From NCBI GenBank assembly GCA_009760885.1, contig CM019713.1, forward strand, positions 11,617,774 through 11,681,773: 64,000 nt of DNA, read 5' to 3'. Shown here in pieces: positions 1 through 12,674 of the stretch; position 1 is the stretch's first letter, and each line of letters starts with the position of its first letter. The notes beneath the pieces are model-generated. The model saw nothing but the letters and a program-made list of their open reading frames with translations, was not told where the DNA came from and searched no databases. The DNA is from Achatina immaculata. Its lineage: Eukaryota; Mollusca; Gastropoda; Stylommatophora; Achatinidae. The position numbers were made by a program, and so were the translations under genes.

Positions 1-128
1 AGCTGTGTTTTATAGTTTCCTGGAAAGAAATTCAGTCCAAAACTTTGTGAACAGCCCTCATATATGCTTTTGTACTTGTAAATACTTTTAGAAACACTTT
101 AATAGAAGCTTAACTCTTGACAAGCAGT
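1..128. other. Left edge, no recognised feature
   Basis: AT-rich single-copy-looking sequence. It may belong to the 3' UTR of a gene outside the window, but nothing here proves it. Confidence 0.3.
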
Positions 129-810
129 TTAACTCTTTCCGTGCCTTAGGCAGTATACTGGCGTAGTCGATTTTTTAATTTGGTGCCATAGGCAGTATAC
201 TGCCACATGTTTCGTTTTGTATAACTGCAATTCACATTTTAGTTCGCACATTAACTGCGCGTGTCCTTTTTCAAAATGGCGGAAGAGTGCTTAGTTATGA
301 CCGATTCGAGCGTTAACAACAAAGTTTGTGACAGAGAAATATCAGTTTTTGGTGATGTAGATAGGGGTATGGACATGCCCTGTGACCAGACCACTGTTCT
401 TGAATGTATCCCAAGTAGATCTAGACATATTAGATGACTGGAGAAGTAGTTAGACAGTTATTTCAGACATTATTTTAGCGAGAATGCAACATATCACAAC
501 AGGACAACTTCGACAGGTAGTTCTAGGCATCTCAGATGGTAAGTATATTAGATTTAGAGGTACCCGATGGTAAGTAGGACACAATTATTGTCTAAAAACA
601 TCACATTACTTCTTTTTTTTCTTAAAAAATCTGCATTTATGAAATCTTCATAGTTATATTTTAAAACTTAATAAGTACATAGAAGTACAAGGAAATACTG
701 TTTTTCATTCACTTTTACAAATATACCCCTATACATATCAAGACCCGCGCTTTTAATCGGGCACAAATGGAATGTCCACGTTCCCCCCCCCCCGGCATGG
801 AAAGAGTTAA
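129..810. mobile_element. piggyBac-type mini-element with TTAA duplication
   Basis: Flanked by TTAA at 129-132 and 807-810. The terminal inverted repeats are CTCTTTCCGTGCC (133-145) and the reverse complement of GGCATGGAAAGAG (794-806), with one mismatch. A sub-terminal motif GGCAGTATACTG is repeated at about 149 and 191. TTAA targets and such short termini are typical of piggyBac. At 674 bp it is non-autonomous. Confidence 0.8.
276..437 (+). pseudogene. Residual N-terminus of the piggyBac element's ORF (53 codons)
   Basis: An ATG in a reasonable context inside the mini-element opens a 53-codon frame rich in Asp/Glu/Ser, starting MAEECLVMTDSSVNNKV. That composition resembles the acidic N-terminal tail of piggyBac transposases. 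The catalytic core is absent, so it would be a deletion derivative of an autonomous copy. The assignment is by position and composition only. Confidence 0.4.
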
Positions 811-1125
811 ATGGTTTTTGTTAAACTGTAATATTTGGAAGTATTAATTTCTGTTTATTCTTTCATTTTAATGTCATTAAATATTTTTTTTATTTGGTAC
901 TTTTCTCAAAGCTGAAAGTTGGTCTGTGTTATTTTCTCTTGGTTGTGTTTCCTTAACTCTATTTCTCTTTTCCAGTTTATGTTCATGCTTTATATGAGCT
1001 CTCTGTTATTTCTTTCTCATAGACTTTGTTTCATTTCAGTGCCAAACATTCATTCATCAGGAGCCATACTAATAGATACTGTTGGCTTTGTTTATGTACT
1101 TTATGCTATCCTTGGTATTTTCTAG
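811..1125. other. AT-rich intergenic sequence, nothing recognised
   Basis: No repeat or coding signal stands out. A 68-codon frame here is hydrophobic and has no family features. Confidence 0.3.
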
Positions 1126-1129
1126 TTAG

Positions 1130-1300
1130 TTTTTATTTTGGGTTTAACACCCAGCTGTATAAATGGGTATCTGGTTCATCTTAGAACTAGGGAAAGACAG
1201 ATGACCAAGTGTTGACCACATCTCTGTCAAGGAAAATATGGGCACTAATAACATATCCTTTTTGTGCCCGCGTGGCATGATACAGCTACAATACTTTTAC
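1130..1300 (+). mobile_element. tRNA-derived SINE relic (body only)
   Basis: Contains CACCCAGCTGTA.AAATGGGTA, then TCAAGGAAAATATGGGCACT, ATATCC and GGCATGA.ACAG, ending in a CTTTTAC tail. These match in order the body of the intact SINE at 42753-43029. The tRNA-like head is missing. Confidence 0.65.
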
Positions 1301-2176
1301 TTTTGTATAAAATCTGTTCCAATTCACATATGTTGAGCTGTTGCTTCATACACTTGTCTTTGAGTCTGAGATTCAGTAACTTGATGTTTTTGAAAGTTGA
1401 CAATGTTGGTAGATCTTGTGCCCCATGTCAGTCAGCACAAAGTTTAAATACAAGAAGAATGAAAAGTAGCACCTTTGTAACCCGGCTAGGTTTTTGAGCT
1501 GTAGAGTAAACTTCCAGTTTCTTTTTACCAAAATTTCTCACAAAAATGTATTCTGGGGAGGCGTGGAAATTAATAGAGAAGTGAAAGTGTGAGATCTGCT
1601 TCTGCTTATTTGTTATGTAGTAACAGTAATTCACTTGATGTTGTTATGTTGAGAAAGTTGAGAGATAATGGGCAAAATATACAGCAGGCTTATATGTCCA
1701 ATTACTTACTCTCTGAAAATGAAGCTAATTGTTCTGCTTATTTACTCCCACTCTAAGTTGGATGGGCAGACATTCTTTACTCTTCTAACAGTGCTCCACA
1801 GTAGGATCACTAACAAAGCTTTATGCCTTGACTCACTTGTATTGTGTTTATGACCTTTTTTTTTTTTTAAAAGAAAAATGTCCTCTGAAACTGTTTTAAA
1901 GAAATGGTCATGTGCCTGCCACAGTCTATGAGAGAAGTTTACAGTCTCTGGTGAGAACAAAAATGGCTCACATAACTGGCATGCTTTGCAACTTTGCACT
2001 AGAATGCAGGAGGTATAATCTCAGCAATCAAAGCTGACAGTGCTATCACATATGCTGATATTATGCCTTAACCTCAACTGATAAAGGCAATATATTTATA
2101 CATATACAACTAGCTACAGTTGGCATTTACTGGAGTTTTATCGACTGATCTTCAGGTACTCGTTTCTTTCATTTTC

Positions 2177-4030
2177 TCAGACTAGAAGGATTGTATAACA
2201 ACAGGAACTTGTTCCCTTCATTTTCCGAGACTGTTAGACTAGAAGGATTGTATAACAACAGGAACTTGTTCCCTTCATTTTCTGAGACTGTTAGACTAGA
2301 AGGATTGTATAACAACAGGAACTTGTTCCCTTCATTTTCTGAGACTAGAAAGATTGTATAGCAACAGAAACTTGTTCCCTTCATTTTCTGACACTGTGAG
2401 ACTAGAAAGATTGTATAGCAACAGTAACTTGTTCCCTTCATTTTGTGAGACTAGAAAGATTGTATAGCAACAGAAACTTGTTCCCTTCATTTTCTGAGAC
2501 TGTGAGACTAGAAGGATTGTATAGCAACAGGAACTTGTTCCCTTCATTTTCTGACACTGTGAGACTAGAAGGATTGTATAGCAACAGGAACTTGTTCTCT
2601 TCATTTTCTGACACTGTGAGACTAGAAGGATTGTATAGCAACAGGAACTTGTTCCCTTCATTTTCTGAGACTGTGAGACTAGAAGGATTGTATAGCAACA
2701 GGAACTTGTTCTCTTCATTTTCTCAGACTAGAAAGATTGTATAGCAACAGAAACTTGTTCCCTTCATTTTCTGACACTGTGAGACTAGAAGCATTGTATA
2801 GCAACAGGAACTTGTTCTCTTCATTTTCTGACACTGTGAGACTAGAAGGATTGTATAGCAACAGGAACTTGTTCCCTTCATTTTCTGAGACTGTGAAACT
2901 AGAAGGATTGTATAGCAACAGGAACTTGTTCTCTTCATTTTCTCAGATTAGAAAGATTGTATAGCAACAGAAACTTGTTCCCTTCATTTTCTGACACTGT
3001 GAGACTAGAAGCATTGTATAGCAACAGGAACTTGTTCCCTTCATTTTCTGAGACTGTGAGACTAGTAGGATTGTATAGCAACAGGAACTTGTTCTCTTCA
3101 TTTTCTGAGACTGTGAAACTAGAAAGATTGTATAGCAACAGAAACTTGTTCCCTTCATTTTCTGAGACTGTGAGACTAGAAGGATTGTATAGCAACAGGA
3201 ACTTGTTCCCTTCATTTTCTGACACTGTGAGACTAGAAGGATTGTATAGCAACAGGAACTTGTTCTCTTTATTTTCTGACACTGTGAGACTAGAAGGATT
3301 GTATAGCAACAGGAACTTGTTCCCTTCATTTTCTGAGACTGTGAGACTAGAAGGATTGTATAGCAACAGGAACTTGTTCTCTTCATTTTCTCAGACTAGA
3401 AAGATTGTATAGCAACAGAAACTTGTTCCCTTCATTTTCTGACACTGTGAGACTAGAAGCATTGTATAGCAACAGGAACTTGTTCTCTTCATTTTCTGAC
3501 ACTGTGAGACTAGAAGGATTGTATAGCAACAGGAACTTGTTCCCTTCATTTTCTGAGACTGTGAAACTAGAAGGATTGTATAGCAACAGGAACTTGTTCT
3601 CTTCATTTTCTCAGATTAGAAAGATTGTATAGCAACAGAAACTTGTTCCCTTCATTTTCTGACACTGTGAGACTAGAAGCATTGTATAGCAACAGGAACT
3701 TGTTCCCTTCATTTTCTGAGACTGTGAGACTAGTAGGATTGTATAGCAACAGGAACTTGTTCTCTTCATTTTCTGAGACTGTGAAACTAGAAGGATTGTA
3801 TAGCAACAGGAACTTGTTCCCTTCATTTTCTGAGACTGTGAGACTAGAAGGATTGTATAGCAACAGGAACTTGTTTCCTTCATTTTCTGAAACTATGAGA
3901 CTAGAAGGATTGTATAGCAACAGGAACTTGTTCTCTTCATTTTCTGAAACTATGAGACTAGAAGGATTGTATAGCAACAGGAACTTGTTCTCTTCATTTT
4001 CTGAAAGACTGGAAAGACTATGAGACTAGA
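2177..4030. repeat. 57-bp minisatellite with higher-order structure
   Basis: About 33 tandem units contain GGATTGTATAGCAACAGGAA and CTTGTTCCCTTCATTTTCTG. Most are 57 bp and some are 49 bp, lacking the eight bases around ACTGTGAG. Because 57 is divisible by three, both strands stay open over long stretches; these are not genes. A block starting near 2.71 kb recurs 668 bp later. Confidence 0.95.
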
Positions 4031-4279
4031 ATGACTGTATATGTAACAGCAACGGGTTCACAGTTTCATGTAGGATACATTTATCAGTGTATTAACTGAT
4101 AGTAGGACAAAAGCAGATGCTGAGCCTATGGTACTGTTGTATTGGACAGGCAGTGGTTTGTCTTATTATTCAAATATTGTTATATGTTAACAAGTGCAAG
4201 TCATTTCTAAATGTGAAGCAAAGAAAGACTGACATTTTTTATATACCATTGCTAAATGCAGCAAATATATCTATACTAC

Positions 4280-4573
4280 AAGAGCTTAATATTGAAGAAG
4301 GCTGGCTAGTGAAGAGGATTAAAGAGAGAAAACTGAAATATTTTGGACACATTAAACGTCATGATAATTTAGAGAAGACCGTATTGGAAGGATACATAAT
4401 GGGAAAAAGAAAAAGAGGAAGACCAAGACGAAGATGGCTGCAAGACATCGTTGACGGTCTGGAAATGGATGCAACAGCAGCAGGCCATCTTGCTCACAAC
4501 CGAGAGGCCTACAGGAGTGCTGTTTGGGAGGCAAAGTTCCGCAAGGGACATGCAAATGAATGAATGAATGAAA
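4280..4573 (+). mobile_element. RTE-like retrotransposon 3' end, family A, (TGAA)n tail
   Basis: An open frame encodes the C-terminal tail of a non-LTR reverse transcriptase: GWLVKRIKERKLKYFGHIKR, then KRKRGRPRRRWLQDIVDGL, and it ends in a TGAATGAATGAA tail. The RW.GH...R and RGRPR..W motifs are standard at the end of RTE/CR1-type polyproteins. The catalytic part is missing. Antisense copies occur at 24.1-26.0 kb. Confidence 0.75.
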
Positions 4574-5200
4574 TGCAGCAAAACAGTCTGTGCACAATTC
4601 TGATTTTTTTTTTTTCAGTTCTTGTTTTGAAAATATTTTATTTTTGTTTTTTTTCTGTAATATTTTGTGATACTACAGAGTTTGTGAAAGAAATGTATAT
4701 TAATATCTGCAGCATATGATATTCCTGTATATGAGGTCTGGATCACCAGTTCTGAGATATACAGCTGCAGCACCATTACATGCAATGAAGATAATTACAT
4801 TTGTTATATTCTGCAATAAAAATGTATTTATAAAATGCCTTTTTTTCCCCCCTCAAATTTATGAAGTATTTCAGTTGCTTCTGATGACTGGCTGAGAGAG
4901 TTAGAATGTAGTATTTGTCAGAACTGTCTGAGGTCCATCACTGATAAAATGAGATAGAAGCCATACAATCGGCCACTTTGTCCAGAAACTGTTGTGGTCC
5001 CCCTCACATTTCTCATACATTGAAAAGGTGCTCTGTTTCTTGACCACAGCAAGATTCAGATGAGTAAACTTCACAGATGTTCACATGTTTGAGATAAGTG
5101 TCTTGTTAATATTGCTTGTTATTACTTTATGCAGAAGACCCAATCCCAGATCACATCTACATATCCCGGTTTCTAAGCTTGACCAGCTTCCTACATTCTG
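4574..5200. other. Intergenic; plus-strand poly(A)-signal-like motif near 4814
   Basis: AT-rich sequence without coding signal. A TGCAATAAAAATG motif at about 4812-4824, followed by a T-rich stretch, could be a cleavage signal for a plus-strand transcript, but no plus-strand host exon is visible in the window. Confidence 0.25.
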
Positions 5201-5202
5201 AT

Positions 5203-5392
5203 GCAGTGCTTCTCAGACTTCTCTTGTCCCTCTTGCCTCCCAAGCCACATCCCCAGCACCCCCATATTCTTATTTCCCCCCTCATCTGGTTCTGATACCT
5301 CCTACCAGTTCATTTTCCCTTACCAAACCGATCTTCCAGTGCCCCAAAGGAGAGTGGGGAAGAGTTCACACATACTGGGAACCACTGTTATA
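5203..5392. mobile_element. hAT-like mini-element (MITE)
   Basis: The left end CAGTGCTTCTCAGACTTCTC and the right end GGGAACCACTG are inverted versions of the CAGTGGTTCTCAAACT-type terminus common to hAT elements. The flanking octamers TTCTGATG and TTATAATG agree at six of eight positions, consistent with a decayed 8-bp duplication. About 190 bp, pyrimidine-rich inside. Confidence 0.55.
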
Positions 5393-5404
5393 ATGTATTC
5401 ATGT

Positions 5405-5725
5405 TCAGCTATCATTCACTTATGTCTGGACATTTGCCCATCAGTCATTTATGTCTGGGCGTTCACCTGTGAGTCACTTAAGTCTGGATGTTCACCTTCT
5501 GATCACTTATGTCTGGATGTCCACCTGTTGGTCAATTATGTCTGGACATTCACCTGCTGATAACTTATGTCTGGATATGTCCACCTGTCAGTCAGTTATG
5601 TCTGGATGTTCACCTGCTGATCACTTATGTCTGGATTTCACTTGCTGATCACTTATGTCTGGATGTTCACCTGCTGATCACTTATGTCTGGACGTCCACC
5701 TGTCAGTCACTTATGCCTGGTTGCT
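5405..5725. repeat. Minisatellite, 30-36-bp units (CACTTATGTCTGGATGTTCA)
   Basis: About ten imperfect units combine CACTTATGTCTGGATGTTCA and CCTGCTGAT. The open frames across it are products of the repeat. A stray unit of the same sequence recurs at 7100-7135. Confidence 0.9.
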
Positions 5726-6845
5726 GTAGTGCCATATATAACACCAACAGCAATATCAACATCACAATGAAAACACTTCATACTACCTCACCTTCACCCA
5801 ATCATAAACATTCAATAAACCAATGAAATCTCTCAGATATATCAGTACAAACTTATGTCACTTTATTATTATAAATAAATGCATAGTTGTACAAGCATTA
5901 AGTAGATGAGGAGCAACATTTTGTTAATTATATAATTCTGTAATTCCAAAGAACACAACATGGAATACAAGGTTCAGTGATACTTTGCAAGAAGAGATAC
6001 TCTTCCAGTTATCTTTTGGGGGGGAGGACAGCAAAAAAAGCTTGCAGAAAAAAATGTTAGGTTAACCAAAAACAGATTGTAAAAAAAATGATCTCCCATA
6101 ATTCTTTTTTTTTTACATGATCTCCATGATCTGCCATAGTCATATGACAATCCAGAACAAAGTGCTCTATATGTCAGCATAGCCAGTGGCCATCTTGTGT
6201 TCTCCGCACAAGTTTCTATTTGGTACTGAGAGTTGAAATCTCAGCTTATAATACTTTTATGTGGGATAATGGGGGGGAAAAAAACAAAACACTGACATTT
6301 TTTTTTCTAATTCTAAAATTTCTAAGTTATCTGTTCTATTTTACATAGATTTTACAGGTTAAAAACCAGGTGTGTATATATACACTGCCTTCTCTGCTGC
6401 AGTTCATTAAACCATACAATTATTCTAAAATTTTGGCAGTATCATATTTTTGTGTGTGTGAAATAATGCTGTAAGAACAAAATACTGATACAAACAAGCT
6501 TATCAAGGCAATTATATTTTGTTCTGATCACATCTTAAACAGAATAACTACGGTATTTTATGGAGGGAAGGCCTACTTGACAAATCTTACTGGGGAAAAA
6601 AAAATGAACAGAAATAGAAATAAATGTACGTGGTGTCCCCAAAAAAATGAATTCTTTCTGCTCATGCTGTAACTGACATATAATCAGCACCGTTTTTCTT
6701 TCTTCTCACTGTCCAAAAAAAATATTTTTCTGCTGCTTTTGCACATTCTGAACATCTGTCTCTTCAGATATAGTCTGTGATTTTGTTTTAAACAACAGAA
6801 CTCACCTGTAATTCTTCTAGGACTCTCCACACAACATTATCTATT

Positions 6846-7190
6846 TATCCAGCTTAAAGCCCACACACATCTGATGATGGAAGGTATAAAAATGCATAGA
6901 TCTGGACATTACTGCATTCTGCCTTTACTAAAGCCCACACATTTGATGACAGAAGATCACACAGATCTTGACATTACTACAATCTGCCTATACTAAAACC
7001 CACACATTTGATGACAGAAGATCAGACAGATCTTGACATTACTACAATCTGCCTATACTAAAACCCACACATCTGATGACAGAAGATCACACAGATTGTA
7101 CATGTTCACCTGTTAGTCAATTATGTCTGGATTACACATGATCACACAGATCTTGACATTACTACAATCTGCCTATACCAGTCACCCAAA
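6846..7190. repeat. About 69-bp tandem repeat, four to five units
   Basis: Units contain CCCACACATCTGATGACAGA, AGATCACACAGATCTTGACA and TTACTACAATCTGCCTATAC. The last unit is interrupted by a fragment of the 5.4-5.7 kb minisatellite. Confidence 0.85.
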
Positions 7191-7795
7191 CTAAACCAAC
7201 AACCAAAGGCATATTAAAAAAAAAAAGAGGAAAAAATACAAAATGGTTCAGCTATAAAAGTCAGACAAAGAAACTGGTTGGAAGACATGGAGACCACTTG
7301 CACCTCCCTATGTATTCAGGGTAAATCCACTTGCTAGTTTAGGCACCTTTGTAAGACACTGTTATTATGTAGCTCACGTTTCATGAGACTCCTTGACTAT
7401 AAAACTACATTCATGCATTGATGAGATTAAATATACAGGTGGGTCCATTCAACTCATGCACTGTTATATTAACTTGTGTGCTGTTATATACATGCAAATC
7501 TATATACAAGTTTAAGGTAAAAAAAAAAAAACAACCAAACACATCTAACTGACTTGAGCTCAAGTGTGTATGTAAACTTGTAAAACCCAGTATAGCAAAA
7601 CATTTACATAAATCTAAACTTACGTCTGTGCAATAAACAAATGAAAAACTTTAAAAAATGAAACCAAATTCACACATAACATATGTACGGTCACTACACG
7701 CATAACCTCACTCAAACAGCAGGAGAAAAATTATCTACACTAAATTACATTAAAAAACATCTCGGCTAACAAAATAATTTAGTTAACAGGGAGGC

Positions 7796-8085
7796 AAGGA
7801 AGATTTACATGAGCTTATACATAACATGGAAGAATTACATGAGCTTATACACAGCAAGGAAGAATTACATGAGCTTATACACAACAAGGAAGATTTACAT
7901 GAGCTTATACACAACAAGGGAGAATTACATGAGCTTATACATAACATGGAAGAATTACATGAGCTTATACACAACATGGAAGAATTACATGAGCTTATAC
8001 ACAACATGGAAGAATTACATGAGCTTATACACAACAAGGGAGAATTACATGAGCTTATACACAACAAGGGAGAATTACATGATCT
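7796..8085. repeat. 30-bp minisatellite
   Basis: About ten near-identical units combine GAATTACATGAGCTTATACA and CAACAAGGGA, with CAAGGA/CATGGA variants. A 30-bp period keeps all six frames open, which explains the apparent repetitive proteins. Confidence 0.95.
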
Positions 8086-8374
8086 TACAAATAGTACTCA
8101 CGCATACAAGAATTTTCTCCTGACAAAGTGTACGCTTATGTTGAAAACTCCAACCACTTTCTGACTATGTTGTCCATAAATTTTATCAAACAGCATTTAA
8201 ACAAACACTGAATTTAGCACTGGCCAGGAGATTTTCAGATTTAATGAATAAATCTTCGTTGTCTTTGATCAAATCCTCAAAAAAAAAACTCTGATCACTA
8301 ATTGCATTAACAAAATCCTGTCTATAAACATAAGACCTCAATAGAGAGAATATGCTTGTTAGATTTGTCTGTGA

Positions 8375-8825
8375 TTCATTTAGGCGCTCTTCTAGTTTGC
8401 CAGATTTAGGTTATCTCCCCTCTAGGTGCTCTTCTACCTTGCTAGATTTAGCCTGTGATCTCTCTAGGTGCTCTTCTAGACTGCTCTAATGATTTGTTGG
8501 ATTTAGGTTGTCTCCCCTTAGATGATCTTCTGGCTTGCTTTAATGGTTTGCTGGATCTAAGTTGTTACCCCTTCACTGTGCTCTTCTAGCTTGCTCTAAT
8601 GGTTTGCCAGATTTAGGTTGTGACTCTTCTAGCTTGCTCTAATGGTTTGCCAGATGTAGGTTGTGACTCTTCTAGGTGATCTTCTAGCTTGATCTAATGG
8701 TTTGCCAGATTTAAGTTGTGATTCTTCTAGGAGCTCTTCTAGTTTGCTCTAATAGTTTGCCAGATTTAGGTTGTGATTCTTCTAGGAAATCTTCTAGCTT
8801 GCTCTAATGGTTTACCAGATTTAGT
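8375..8825. repeat. Degenerate tandem repeat, 50-70-bp units
   Basis: Irregular repetition of TTGCTCTAATGGTTTGCCAG, ATTTAGGTTGTGA and CTCTTCTAG(G/C) with variable spacing. This is an older, eroded array. Confidence 0.85.
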
Positions 8826-10234
8826 TTGCAATCTCCCTGAATGTGCATCCATTGCACTGCTGCTACCCACATAAATGAATTCCTCTTGCTTCAAATACTG
8901 TGTTAGATCATGAGCTCCCGACAAGTCCCAGCACATTCTACCAAACAGTAAAACATATTCTTTATGTTGCTGCATATTGTCTACTTTTAAATGTCACCAG
9001 CTGTGAACTCTACATAAATGTCTCTTACTTTGTGGGACTGACTTCACATGCTATCATATCCTCCCTTCACTCACTAACACCCATATGTGTGTATGTGGTG
9101 TAAACCAGTACGCCTCAACCTGAAACCAGATATTCTCCCTTTTCTGAAGGCAGTTTGAAGAATGGGTTGATTGCAGGATGCCAGCAGTGGGTCATGAATC
9201 CACACCCATTCCAGTAAGAAAACAGATCAGAATCTACAATTCCATTCAAACTCTCAACTTAGTTCTGAGAATGACTTTTCTTCAAAGCTGCATTCATTAC
9301 AGCTACTGCTCTTTTTGTTTCTACTATTTATATCTGGGTTTTTGTGAGAGACAAAACTGGGCTCCATGAATGAACTGATGTATATACTACAGTGTGCTTC
9401 AACAGAATGCAGACCAGAATACAAAGACACCCAGAATACCAAATTATCATCCAACCACTTCAGATCCTGTTTTTATTTCCATCTTAGTGCTAGCTATTGA
9501 ACCAAACTGGCTGTTATCAAAACAGTTCAAAAAATCAATTTGTAATATTTTGCTGGCTCTGTCTAAGATTGTACCGTTTATTTAAAAGATTTAGTTTTGA
9601 ATGAATAAGGTTGTTAAGTCATAATGGAGGAACTAAATATATCTGCTTGTAGTTAATAAATGTGAAACAACTGATGTACTGTAATTAACTTTAATTAGAA
9701 ACAATTAAATGCAGAGAAAAGTCTGCTAAACTGATAAGTGTTCATGTGATGGGGCAGGGACAATGATAAGCTGATAAACAGTAGCCATCAAGTGACAAGT
9801 ATTGTTCACACAAACGGCAGAAAGGGTACTCCATCTTATAACATGGTGTTTTGTACAATGAAACTTTTGGACCCTCCCACAAAAAAAAACCCCAAAACAC
9901 AATATAGTGATGGGTTACTTGTAATTAAGAAAGTCTTAACTTGACATTTCATGATTCTCAGCTTCTTTTTTCAATACTTTTTGGCACTGAAAGCAAAACC
10001 AAAAAAAAACCCAAATGAGAGTCACTGAATGTGGCTACACATCTCAAGATGCATATCAGCTCCAATATTTACATGTCAGTTTGAAGTTCTACTTCTTCCA
10101 GCTCACATCAAAATATGAGTGTACATATGTCATCATATTGTGATCATACACTCAATATTCTATAAAAGATTTTCTCAATGTATAAATAAATTTTATATTC
10201 TATAAAAGAGCTTACAATTTATTACATTTCACAT

Positions 10235-10590
10235 TCCGTAGAAGGGATTTTCTATACTTCTACAAGGGGGTGGAGACAATGTCCCATTTGAATGCCAGCG
10301 ACCCAAGGCCGACACGCTTGCGGCATAAGAGTAGGCAAACCACAGACCTTGTCTTACTGCTACCCTGAGCAACAGCTGGCCTAGAGTGGCTAAGTGGGCT
10401 GGGACTGCTGTAGTCCCCATGGTGGTGGAGTCTGTTAAAGAAGCTCTGCACCCCCACCCTTTTCAGCTCCGCTCAGACTGAAAAAAGCTCCCATTCGATA
10501 TGAGGCCACGCTTCAACATCCTCACTGCATCATCTGCAGAGAACACTGCTGGCAGTTCTCACATGACACAACACTTTTATATTCATTTTT
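10235..10590 (-). repeat. Dispersed repeat DR1, antisense copy
   Basis: Its reverse complement contains CTTCTTTAACAGACTCCACC, then GGCCAG.TGTTGCTCAGGGTA and ACAAGGTCTGTGGTTTGCC. The same order of blocks is found at 12.5-13.6, 33.3-33.6 and 55.8-56.1 kb. It is non-coding; the class is unknown to me. Confidence 0.65.
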
Positions 10591-12674
10591 ATCAAAAGTG
10601 GGTTCCACTAAATACTACATTCAATATACAGTCAAAATGCACTTCACAGAATAAAAGCAATTTTTAAAAAAAATCCATTGTCACTTAAACTCAAAGACTC
10701 AATCATAAAGGATTAATGAGAAGTAAATGGAAATCTACAAGACAAAAGAAACTGACTCTCATACAAATAAAAATTAAGAAAGACAAAGGCTCATACAGTT
10801 ACTTGTATTTAAACAAAAAAACATAGTTCAAGAACACAAGCTGTGAGCAAAGTAAAGTGTATATACAAGAAACAAATGTATAAATAACATTTAAGAATCA
10901 AATTTTACGTAAACTATATTTACTGTTCTCTGCTTTAAACAAGGCACTCTTTGTGTACATAATAAGTAGTGGCTATATCACAAATTTTTATTGCAGTTTT
11001 GCTTTTTTTTCTGTTAAACTGTTATTTTTTTCCTTTGTCCAGACATTATGTCATCATAAACCAGTCCTTTGGCAACAACTTATGTTGGATCCAGGCACAA
11101 ATTAAAAATATACATTTCAGTTTTCAGCAGAAAGAATATGCTCGTTATGATCACCACCAGCAACAACTCGTGGCTGAAGGTTTCCCAGACTGAAAGCACT
11201 AGGTTCTTTTCCTGGCGCCATCACCCTCCAGTTGATGAGGATGTAAAAACAGGCACTGAAAATGCTGTTTTAAAGAAAACTGCCTCTAAAAATCTAGAAT
11301 ACCTGGCTGCACTGTGTTGCATAATGCTTGATAGATACTGGTGGATGAAAGGAAAATAGGTCATCACAAGCAGGTGAGCTCCACGAATGGCGAACTCTGG
11401 CCATGTTAGTTTGTGGAACAGTAAAAACAAAGTGTGGCACAGGATTTATACTTGTATTTTGAGTCTTACAACAATCAGCAGAACCGTCACTGAGATTTAC
11501 AACATAAATATAAAACAGAACCAGTGGTAGATGGTTTCAGAAGCTAACAATTTGCATAACAACAACAAAAATGGTATTAAACAAAATAATCCAACAGGTA
11601 TTTGATACTTTTTACAACTCCCTCTTTGTTAGCTTGTATCTTCTACCTACTTTTTTTGTTGGTTACAGAAATTGTGCTGCCAACTTATCCTAAAACTTTT
11701 AGTTCCTAAAAGTTATCCTTTAGTTATCCTAAACTCCTTCCTTATCACATCTTGCACCAGCCAACGGCCTTCTAAAACCAGAGATCATATTTCAGCCAAA
11801 TTATATCTTTTTGTTCTATCCATCTGCCATGGAGTTGTATACAGACCGATCTGTACATGTTTCATTTATCTTCACACCTTGCAGGAGGGTAATCCAGTGC
11901 GCCTCACCCAGCGGGCATATACTGCTCATTTTAAGAAGCATTTTCTGCTACACAAGTGCTTCTGGCATTCAGTTTTAAGGATGATTTGACTGGAGGGCGC
12001 CGCCAGCTACAACCTGCAGTCTTAACATATGAATACAATACACCATCAGTAGTACCACTCACACACCCACCTGATTAAAAAAATCCCCATGTATGCCACA
12101 GAATTTCTGGAAACAGAACTTGTACATTATCCCATATCTACAGGATTTCAGGTTCACACATGTATAACAATCTAAACAAGAATAAGCTTTATAAATTTTC
12201 ACCATTTCATAACTTTATTACTGGCTCTCATAAATAACTATAAATAACTATAAATAACTGATGTGGAGGAAGGCTATAACACAAAACCAAGGCTGTGGAG
12301 TCTGAGTATGAGGTGATTTTGGGTGGAAATGGTAGATAAGTATTTCTGTGGAAGAGTCAAGAGTAAGGCAGTAGAAAAATGGAGGAACCAGTGATTCAAC
12401 AGAATTCCTCTTTAGGAAAAATAGAGAAAAAAAAAAAACCAAAACAAAAAACCCAGCAAATTCACAGACAGGAACTGTAGCGCATTATATAAGAAGATAA
12501 TGTGTCTTGTCTTGTCTTCTGTCTCCTGGAGCTCAGAGCTGGTGTTCCCTGCAGACAATGCTGTGAAGATGTTGAGGCACAACATCACGCTGACTTGGGG
12601 GCAGGTTATGGCAGCCATTTTCTCAGTCCCAGAGTGCAGCTAAAGAAGCAGGGGGTCTTTTAGCAGGCTCCACC

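Noticed and set aside
2169..4023. Long Leu/Ser/Asn- and Cys/Tyr-rich open frames on both strands
   Set aside because: They are created by a 57-bp tandem repeat (divisible by three); frames are open on both strands at once and have no family features.
7783..8164. Repetitive proteins (CISSCNS or ELIHNKE repeats)
   Set aside because: By-product of a 30-bp minisatellite in the 3' flank of the gene; open in several frames on both strands.
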